Assembly (NCBI GenBank): GCA_005801425.1
Contig: SYDY01000031.1
Span: forward strand, 1-30,054
Length of the DNA stretch: 30,054 bases
Direction of reading: 5' to 3'
Origin: Bdellovibrionales bacterium
GTDB lineage: Bacteria > Myxococcota > XYA12-FULL-58-9 > SYDY01
Shown: positions 24,332-30,054 of the stretch, one piece after another
Position numbering within the stretch: position 1 is the first letter of the stretch
How the letters are laid out: every line of letters starts with the position of its first letter
Translations under genes and position numbers: made by a program
The notes under the pieces: generated by a model
Told to the model about the DNA's origin: nothing
The model's input: the letters and a program-made list of their open reading frames with translations, nothing else
Databases searched by the model: none

Positions 24332-25965
24332 GCCACCCTCCGTACATCATCCGTCATAGAGGGTATTGCACGCATTGCCATGCGTTCAAGACCATAACCT
24401 TCAAGTCGATTCTGATAATAGAAAAGCAGCGCGCGATCGGTAGGAACAAGGACATCGCCACGACGCTCAACGGCTGGGCGTGCATGGTAAATTGAAAAGT
24501 AGCGCAATCCGTCGGCCACCACATCTTCGGCGCTGGCATATTGCACCACGCGACTCAATCGAACATGACCTGCATGGGCCGATGCGCGCAACGCATCGAG
24601 AAGCTTGCGCATATGCCAGTACACATCACGCAAATCCAAACGCACATCACGTGCACCCACGCGCACCAAACGGATCGCATCAACTCCTGGGATTTCATGG
24701 CGCAAACCATCGAATACAGCGCGGGCAAGCACGTGGGTGCTATGCAACACCGTGTGGCGTCGCAACGATTCAACCACCCGTTCACCCAATTCACGGGTAT
24801 ATTCAGCATCACGTTGTGGGCGGGCACAGACATCACCTTGGTACGTCACATAGCGCGTTGTATCGACATGCCGACCACACGGGTCTAAACTATTGCCATC
24901 ATCATCCACACGATTGCCAAAGACATCGCGTGGTTCGCCAAAGGTCACGGCCACGTCGGCATTAAGCGAAAGCAATTGACTCAAAAAGTCAAAGACGCGT
25001 CTTGGCTTTGCAAATTCATCGTCACTGATGATGTAACGTGATTTACCCACATCACGTAAAAAATCATCGATCAAGGTTTCAGCCTCAAGCACAAGTTGAA
25101 ACGAAACACTAACCGGAACAACGTACACGTTGGGCAAGCGTTTTCCTGATCGTAAATTATTGATATAGGCCGATAACCCCGTGCCCATCAGTCCAAGCTT
25201 TAATTTATTTTCCACAGCGCCAGCACGCGACCTCGTACCGCCCGGAAAAAAGAGACCATTGTAACCATATTCAAGAGCAAGCGTGGCGTAGGCTTTGAGT
25301 ACATTTTTATATAAAGGATCTTTTTTGAGGCGATCCACGCGATACGCCCCCAAATTGCGCAAAAAGAATCCCAACAGTGGATTGGTAAAAAGATTGATCC
25401 CGGCACCATACAAGGCGGGCGGCAAACCCAAACGCTGAAGTGCGAAACCTAAAACAACCGAATCAAGATTGCTCACGTGGGTGGGCACAAACAACAAGGT
25501 ACCGCGATCATTCAAACGTTGTACGGCCTCTGTTTCGCCCAGCAAAGCAACCACCGAATCAAAATCAGGCAATTGGGGCCTTCGCCCAAGAAGCCGTTTG
25601 GGCGATGTCGCATTCAAGAGCAAACCCAGCGCCGGCGGCACCATTTTGCTCGCCATGCCGTAAATGCGATCATCAAAACGCCCGCATATTTCACGGCCGT
25701 AATGCCCCACCACATCGTAAACAAGACCACGCAATTCACGATCGCCCGCTTTCCCAAGACGCGACGCCGCTCTGTTCCAAAATTGCATATCATGGTCACG
25801 GGTTGGCGATGTGAGGTCAAAACGCAATCGCGCGCGTTCGTAAAAAACACTTTCAGCAAGCACTTCTTCAAGGCTCTGCCCCCCCGATTCTGCTTGCTGC
25901 AACACCCCACCGATGACGCGACGATTCAATTCCGAAAGCGCACGCTCACGATCATCTTTCCGCAT
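24328..25965 (-). CDS. PlsB-like glycerol-3-phosphate acyltransferase
   Basis: A 545-aa acyltransferase that probably makes lysophosphatidate from glycerol 3-phosphate and an acyl-CoA or acyl-ACP at the inner membrane. The HX4D block is PTHVSNLD (His163, Asp168), followed by GAYRVDR at 206-212, the glycerol-phosphate-binding block FFPGGTRSR at 239-247, and VPVSVSF near 278. The sequence is shorter than E. coli PlsB (about 800 aa) and has Gly where Glu is usual in the third block (FPEGTRSR becomes FPGGTRSR). A long C-terminal region of about 250 residues has no motif I can name. It leads the operon with the GpsA-like and HAD genes. No clear Shine-Dalgarno precedes ATG 25965. The neighbours support a phospholipid role. 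Confidence 0.88.
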   Translation of the reverse strand: MRKDDRERALSELNRRVIGGVLQQAESGGQSLEEVLAESVFYERARLRFDLTSPTRDHDMQFWNRAASRLGKAGDRELRGLVYDVVGHYGREICGRFDDRIYGMASKMVPPALGLLLNATSPKRLLGRRPQLPDFDSVVALLGETEAVQRLNDRGTLLFVPTHVSNLDSVVLGFALQRLGLPPALYGAGINLFTNPLLGFFLRNLGAYRVDRLKKDPLYKNVLKAYATLALEYGYNGLFFPGGTRSRAGAVENKLKLGLMGTGLSAYINNLRSGKRLPNVYVVPVSVSFQLVLEAETLIDDFLRDVGKSRYIISDDEFAKPRRVFDFLSQLLSLNADVAVTFGEPRDVFGNRVDDDGNSLDPCGRHVDTTRYVTYQGDVCARPQRDAEYTRELGERVVESLRRHTVLHSTHVLARAVFDGLRHEIPGVDAIRLVRVGARDVRLDLRDVYWHMRKLLDALRASAHAGHVRLSRVVQYASAEDVVADGLRYFSIYHARPAVERRGDVLVPTDRALLFYYQNRLEGYGLERMAMRAIPSMTDDVRRVA

Positions 25966-26027
25966 AGGATCTTAGTATCGTGTGGGACGTGAGTGTACAA
26001 ACAGTTAATGTTTGTCACTGCCCTCTG

Positions 26028-26116
26028 TTTTATGTGTAGGGGCGGTTCGCGAACCGCCCTTGCGGCGCTTGTCATATGCAAACCGGGCGGTTCACGAACC
26101 GCCCCTACACATAAAA
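26028..26116. repeat. Long palindromic repeat upstream of the porin gene
   Basis: Arms 26028-26059 and 26085-26116 are near-perfect inverted copies, from TTTTATGTGTAGGGGCGG on the left to its complement on the right, around a 25-nt spacer. Both inner palindromes are of the GGTTCGCGAACC/GGTTCACGAACC type. It lies between the divergent acyltransferase and porin genes, so it may affect transcription of both. The symmetry extends beyond the usual TGTAGGGG ends by about seven bases. Confidence 0.85.
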
Positions 26117-26189
26117 GAACAAGGAAAGAGGATCACCGATTTCCGCTGAAATTTTGTAATCTACTTAAATTCAATTATTACAACAATTT

Positions 26190-27446
26190 ATGCTACATCA
26201 TCCAGCCCACCTTGGCTACGCCTTGATTGTATGCCTTATGATATTTATTGCATTCCCATGCACCGCGCGCGCACAGACAAGGGCTGCAAATCATTTCTTG
26301 GGCGTTTTAAGTCCCTATTCAGGCAGACTGACTCTGGGCGATCGGCTTGCAACCCACGGCTTTATCTCGCAAGGTTTTCTCTGGTCGAGCGGCAACAATT
26401 ACCTCGCGCAGTCCAAAAAAGGATCCTTCGAATTCACTGAAGTGGGCCTAAGCATTGCCGCAGATCTTGGGGGTGGATTTACGGCTGGTATTCAGTTTTT
26501 CAGCCGCGATCTGGGGCCCACCGGTGGCTATACGCCCCAGGTCGATTGGGCCTATCTTGGCTACAAGTGGCGTGACTGGCTCGGCATTCGACTTGGGCGC
26601 GTCAAAATTCCGTTTGGCCTGTATAACGAGATGTCTGATATTGACGCCGCGCGGGTTCCAATCCTGTTGCCCCAATCCATTTATCAGATCGAAAATCGTC
26701 AGTTTCTCCTAGCACAAACAGGTGCCGAAATTTCTGGAATCATCCCACTCGCCCGGGCTGGGGAGCTTGAATACAGCGCTTATGCAGGCACTCTCTATAC
26801 AGATATATCCTCCACGCCGAATATTAACTCTCTCCATGTGCCCTATCTCGCGGGGGGGCGTTTGCTATGGCGAACACCCTTGAAGGGCTTCACCTTTGGC
26901 AGCAGTGCCTTGGCCGGGGAACTGGAGAGCAATGCCACGCTTAGTCAAAAACAAATCGACACGTTTGCTGCCTCAGGTGTCCTTTTTCCCAGTGGATTTG
27001 ACGGGAAAATCGAGAACACGGTTTCTGCAGTGTTTGTTGCTGCTTCCGCCGAGTATGTGCGAGGAGGGCTTCTTGTCGCTGCGGAATATTCACGTCGGTA
27101 TATAGAGAATACAAGCAGTGTGCCTGCCACGATACCCAAAGCCAAAACAACCAACGAAAAAGCCTACCTGATGGCATCGTATGAATTTCTGGAATGGTTC
27201 ACCGGAGGTATCTACTATTCCATCGACTTTAAAGACATCGATCTTCGATCTCATTTTGATAAAACCCAACACGATCTTGCAGCCACCCTTCGCTTTAACG
27301 TGGGCGCACATTTTGTATTAAAAATAGAAGGTCATTACCTTAACGGAACTGCCGTTCTGTCGCCCGCGCTCAATGACAATCGACCGAATAGCGAATCGAA
27401 AAAAAACTGGGCTCTTTTACTGACCAAAGCAACAGTAACATTTTAA
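26190..27446 (+). CDS. Porin-like outer membrane beta-barrel protein
   Basis: A 418-aa exported protein. The N terminus is a signal peptide (hydrophobic core ALIVCLMIFIAFPC, then TARAQT with probable cleavage after ARA). The mature part shows the alternating aromatic/polar pattern of beta strands, such as GGGFTAGIQFFSRDLG and WAYLGYKWRDWLGIRLGRVKIPFGLYNE near 128-155. The latter resembles the phosphate/pyrophosphate porin (OprO/OprP) and related outer-membrane barrels. The C terminus ends in Phe (ATVTF), as is usual for barrel assembly. ATG 26190 has no strong ribosome site. It opens a four-gene unit with a PstS-like protein, kinase and response regulator, with only 22 bp to the next gene. 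Substrate and function are inferred from that context. Confidence 0.83.
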   Translation: MLHHPAHLGYALIVCLMIFIAFPCTARAQTRAANHFLGVLSPYSGRLTLGDRLATHGFISQGFLWSSGNNYLAQSKKGSFEFTEVGLSIAADLGGGFTAGIQFFSRDLGPTGGYTPQVDWAYLGYKWRDWLGIRLGRVKIPFGLYNEMSDIDAARVPILLPQSIYQIENRQFLLAQTGAEISGIIPLARAGELEYSAYAGTLYTDISSTPNINSLHVPYLAGGRLLWRTPLKGFTFGSSALAGELESNATLSQKQIDTFAASGVLFPSGFDGKIENTVSAVFVAASAEYVRGGLLVAAEYSRRYIENTSSVPATIPKAKTTNEKAYLMASYEFLEWFTGGIYYSIDFKDIDLRSHFDKTQHDLAATLRFNVGAHFVLKIEGHYLNGTAVLSPALNDNRPNSESKKNWALLLTKATVTF

Positions 27447-27468
27447 CACGGATAAGGATTACTACGAC

Positions 27469-27912
27469 ATGCTACGTTTCGCTTTGGGCATTTTACCCCT
27501 ATTCGCTTGGCACATCATGGCAGTTCCTCAGAAGACCGTGGCATCGGAAAATGCCGTTCAGGTGATTGTGCACCCAGATCTGAACGCGGATGATATCTCC
27601 ATCGATGATCTAAGAAATATTTTCCTGCGACGAAAAACGCTGTGGCCCAACGGTGTGCAGATCTCCCCCATGGCACAGCATCCCAATTCTCCTGCGCGGC
27701 ATTATTTTGACAAACATATTTTTAACCGATCGCCCATGGCGCTGCGGGCCTATTGGAATCAACAAATTTTTTCAGGGAGACAACTCCCTCCCCCCGAAAG
27801 ATTGAACGACAAAGAAGTGATAGACTTTGTAAGTGCCACACCTGGGGCCATCGGCTACATCCTGATGATCACAGATCCGGGTACAACGCATGTTGTTTTA
27901 ACATTTAAGTAG
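27469..27912 (+). CDS. Half-length PstS-like periplasmic binding protein
   Basis: A 147-aa secreted protein with a leader of about 25 residues and a fold like one lobe of phosphate-type solute-binding proteins. DLRNIFLRRKTLWPNG near 48-63, an FDKHIFNRSPMALRAYW stretch and GAIGYIL near 130 match short PstS-like proteins. It is about half the length of a full PstS, so it may bind a ligand poorly alone or act as a partner for signalling. AAGGA sits about ten bases before ATG 27469. It lies 22 bp after the porin gene and 17 bp before the kinase gene, so it is probably the periplasmic input of that system. No ABC transporter genes are near. Confidence 0.8.
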   Translation: MLRFALGILPLFAWHIMAVPQKTVASENAVQVIVHPDLNADDISIDDLRNIFLRRKTLWPNGVQISPMAQHPNSPARHYFDKHIFNRSPMALRAYWNQQIFSGRQLPPPERLNDKEVIDFVSATPGAIGYILMITDPGTTHVVLTFK

Positions 27913-27929
27913 GAAGGCGGGCAGACGCC

Positions 27930-29390
27930 ATGTCCATTCGTCATCGCATCATTGTATTTCTTGCCTTAACCATGACAACGCTACTTCTTTTGCTCACAAC
28001 CACCACGATTCAATGGATACGAACGGATCGTCGCCTTGATTCGATCCAAAATAATAACTTCCAAAAGCTTGAACTTGCCTATGAGCTCAATCGTGTTGCC
28101 ATCGAAGTTCGCCATGGCATTCAGGCAGGCCTCGCTGCCGAGGACATCGAAATGCTCAATGAGGTTTACGCACATGGCGAGGAGGAAATGAAACAGATCG
28201 CAGAAGGAACACAAACAGATGATAAGACTGTTTCGGCCATCCTTCTGAATTTTAGCAAGTATATCAAAGTCGCACGTGATGCAGCAGCTTTTCGTGCCAG
28301 CAATGCGCCTACGACCCCCGAGGTTTTGGAAACCCTCCATGCCTTTCAAATCGCTCAGAATAATCTTTTGGGATCTCTCAATCAGATTCGCTCGGAGAAC
28401 CGCGCAGCCATGCGCAAAGCCATTGAAGCAACACGTCGTGATTCCCGTATAGGCGTGATCATTTTCAGTTGCGTGGCCTTTGCATGCATGATTGGTTTAG
28501 CACTTCTAACGTGGATTTTTTTGGGTCAAATCCACACCTCACTTACAGCGATTTCCACGGGTCTCAAACGATTCGAGAAGGGGGATCTTCTCGCCACAAT
28601 CCCCAACCTTGGCACCCACGAACTTGGTGCTGTGGCCCAGATGGCGAACAGCATGGCGATGCAGTTGCAGCGAAGTAAAAATGATCTTCTTAACATCAAC
28701 CGTGAATTGGAAGCCTTTTCCTATTCCGTTTCACACGATCTTCGTCAACCACTTCGGGCGATGCATGGCTTCAGTATGATGCTGGAGGAAGAGTATGCCA
28801 ACGCGCTTGATGATAAGGCACGCCACTATCTTGCTCGTATCAAAACGGCGTCGGATCGCATGAGCGAGCTTGTGGACGGGCTCCTCGTGCTATCCCGCAT
28901 GACACGCTCGCCACTTGCGATCACACAGGTGGATCTTTCAGAACTCGCACGGCATATTGCGGACGATTTAAAAACCGACAACCCCTCGTACACCATCCAT
29001 ACCACGATTGAGAACGGCCTTAGCGTCCGAGCCGATAAACGCCTGATGGAAGTTCTTCTAATGAACCTCATGTCCAATGCATGGAAGTTTTCATCGAAGG
29101 TCTATCCGGGCGTTGTCGAAGTGGGGCAAACCTTTCTCAACGGCGAGCATGTATTTTTTGTACGTGACAATGGTGCTGGCTTCAATATGGCATACGCAGA
29201 AAAACTCTTCGCGCCTTTTCAACGGCTTCATGCGCAATCCGAATATCCAGGCATCGGCATCGGACTTGCAACAGTCGAACGGGTTGTTCACCGCCACGGT
29301 GGACGCATCTGGGCAGAGGGGCATGAAAACAAAGGAGCTGTTTTTTATTTTACGCTCCCTAAACAAACCAAAGAAAGCATATTACCATGA
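27930..29390 (+). CDS. Membrane sensor histidine kinase with HAMP, phytochrome-type kinase core
   Basis: A 486-aa membrane kinase. Helix 1 spans about 7-28, a periplasmic helical domain about 31-172, and helix 2 about 174-199. A HAMP linker follows to about 250, then the HisKA phosphorylation site His269 (FSYSVSHDLRQPLRAM). The HATPase domain has N383 (MSNAWKF), G1 box VRDNGAGF at 411-418, F-box FAPFQRLH at 427-434 and G2 box GIGIGLATV. This FSYSVSHDLR core is the type seen in phytochrome-like and related kinases that partner Rcp1-type regulators. The periplasmic part could sense the PstS-like protein. The gene ends in an ATGATG overlap with the response regulator, so the two are translationally coupled. 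AGGAAGG lies about 12 bases before ATG 27930. Confidence 0.92.
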   Translation: MSIRHRIIVFLALTMTTLLLLLTTTTIQWIRTDRRLDSIQNNNFQKLELAYELNRVAIEVRHGIQAGLAAEDIEMLNEVYAHGEEEMKQIAEGTQTDDKTVSAILLNFSKYIKVARDAAAFRASNAPTTPEVLETLHAFQIAQNNLLGSLNQIRSENRAAMRKAIEATRRDSRIGVIIFSCVAFACMIGLALLTWIFLGQIHTSLTAISTGLKRFEKGDLLATIPNLGTHELGAVAQMANSMAMQLQRSKNDLLNINRELEAFSYSVSHDLRQPLRAMHGFSMMLEEEYANALDDKARHYLARIKTASDRMSELVDGLLVLSRMTRSPLAITQVDLSELARHIADDLKTDNPSYTIHTTIENGLSVRADKRLMEVLLMNLMSNAWKFSSKVYPGVVEVGQTFLNGEHVFFVRDNGAGFNMAYAEKLFAPFQRLHAQSEYPGIGIGLATVERVVHRHGGRIWAEGHENKGAVFYFTLPKQTKESILP

Positions 29391-29827
29391 TGATCAAACA
29401 ACACACCATTCTTCTCGTCGAAGACAATCCCGACGATGCGGAGCTTACTCTGGCTGGTTTTGCAATGGCCAAGCTGAGCAATCCCGTTGACGTTGTGCGG
29501 GATGGCGCTTCAGCGCTTAACTACCTGAACGGCACTGCTGAGTTTGCGCACCGTGCAAATACCGAGCTCCCCATTGTCGTCCTTCTTGATCTTGGTTTGC
29601 CGAAAATTGGTGGTTTTGAGGTCCTACGTACCATCCGATCAACCCCCAAACTGAAACGGCTGCCCGTGGTCATCCTCACCTCCTCTGATGAAGAAACCGA
29701 TAGACTCCAAAGCTACGATCTGGGGGCCAACAGTTTTGTCCGCAAGCCCATCGACTTTGGCAGCTTCGCGAAAGCGGTCGCTCAGCTTGGTGTGTACTGG
29801 ACCTTGATCAATCAGCCCTGTCGTTAA
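29387..29827 (+). CDS. Rcp1-type single-domain response regulator
   Basis: A 146-aa CheY-like receiver without an output domain. It has the acidic pocket Glu12-Asp13 (VEDNPDD), phosphoacceptor Asp68 (VVLLDLGLPKIGG), Thr98/Ser99 and Lys120 (RKP). The ending VYWTLINQP and the LVEDNPDDAEL start are typical of Rcp1-like regulators that work with phytochrome-type kinases. Its ATG overlaps the kinase TGA, so it should be made with that kinase and be its partner. It lacks a DNA-binding domain, so its output is probably protein-protein interaction or phosphotransfer. It is the last gene of the porin/PstS-like/kinase unit. ATG 29390 is an equally possible start. Confidence 0.93.
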   Translation: MMIKQHTILLVEDNPDDAELTLAGFAMAKLSNPVDVVRDGASALNYLNGTAEFAHRANTELPIVVLLDLGLPKIGGFEVLRTIRSTPKLKRLPVVILTSSDEETDRLQSYDLGANSFVRKPIDFGSFAKAVAQLGVYWTLINQPCR

Positions 29828-29925
29828 TGCCATTTTCATAGTTAAGATCTGATGTTACGCGGGGGGATTGGTTTGTCACGCTGTGTCTCTCGCCTCGCCA
29901 TCCGTGTGCAGTGTCCTCCCGCCTT

Positions 29926-29999
29926 CCACAAAAGCCACGTGACGCGCATGGTTGTTTGTATTGCTTGAATGCGTTGATCGCGTCACAACGCTTTTGTGG
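29926..29999. repeat. Imperfect inverted repeat near the window end
   Basis: TCCACAAAAGC...GTGACGCG at the left and CGCGTCAC...GCTTTTGTGG at the right pair except at three central positions; arms are about 21 bp and are separated by about 32 nt. It sits about 100 bp after the response regulator stop. No T-run follows, so termination is uncertain. The rest of 29828-30054 shows no gene that I can support. Confidence 0.6.
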
Positions 30000-30054
30000 G
30001 AATGCGGTCCGGTCCGTTTACACTGCAATGGCGATGCCAACGTTTTTAGCTGTA

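Noticed and set aside
3273-26116. CRISPR array formed by the repeated palindromes
   Set aside because: Copies are scattered kilobases apart without regular spacers, and no cas gene is present.
29828-30054. A partial gene at the right edge
   Set aside because: No open frame with a plausible start or codon use; only the inverted repeat stands out.

Overview
This is a coding-dense chromosomal window of about 50% GC from a Gram-negative, respiring bacterium. Evidence for that is two putative outer-membrane lipoproteins, a porin-like barrel, a heme A synthase for aa3/ba3-type oxidases, a long-chain acyl-CoA synthetase and AddAB-type break repair. The mix (AddAB, class II DAHP synthase, proteobacterial/mitochondrial-type CtaA, a PlsB/GpsA-like phospholipid cluster, an EF-hand lipoprotein with a Cys-rich tail) suggests an unusual proteobacterium or deltaproteobacterial-grade lineage. 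That placement is a weak inference. I saw no rRNA, tRNA, CRISPR array, transposase or phage gene.

Layout. (1) 47-8627, minus strand: a tightly packed run addB > addA > class II DAHP synthase > ethanolamine-type APC permease, with overlaps or a 12-bp gap at each junction. A divergent fluoride channel gene (crcB/fluC) follows at 8711. (2) 9231-15642, plus strand: four proteins I cannot assign (530, 280, 213 and 953 aa), separated by hairpins and palindromic repeats. The 953-aa protein combines a Pro-rich head, Cys-marked ~35-residue helical repeats and a kinase-like segment. (3) 15661-21632, minus strand: acyl-CoA synthetase, heme A synthase, an LPP20-like lipoprotein and an EF-hand lipoprotein. 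(4) 21831-22595, plus strand: an unassigned four-helix membrane protein. (5) 22584-25965, minus strand: an operon joined by ATGA stop/start overlaps, encoding a PlsB-like acyltransferase, a GpsA-like protein that has lost the catalytic lysine, and an App1-like HAD phosphatase; together these look like glycerolipid metabolism. (6) 26190-29827, plus strand: porin, half-size PstS-like binding protein, membrane histidine kinase and Rcp1-type response regulator, apparently one operon.

The window is studded with short palindromic repeats of several related types. Some sit between genes, some are inserted in frame inside addA and addB, and some supply the last codons of genes. One insertion, between the LPP20-like gene and ctaA, is bracketed by a 15-bp direct repeat that lets the ancestral gene junction be reconstructed. 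A 159-bp inverted-repeat element flanked by TA looks like a MITE and carries the ribosome binding site of the next gene. The best candidates for undescribed biology are the 9231-15642 cluster, the altered GpsA-like protein and the porin/binding-protein/two-component operon.
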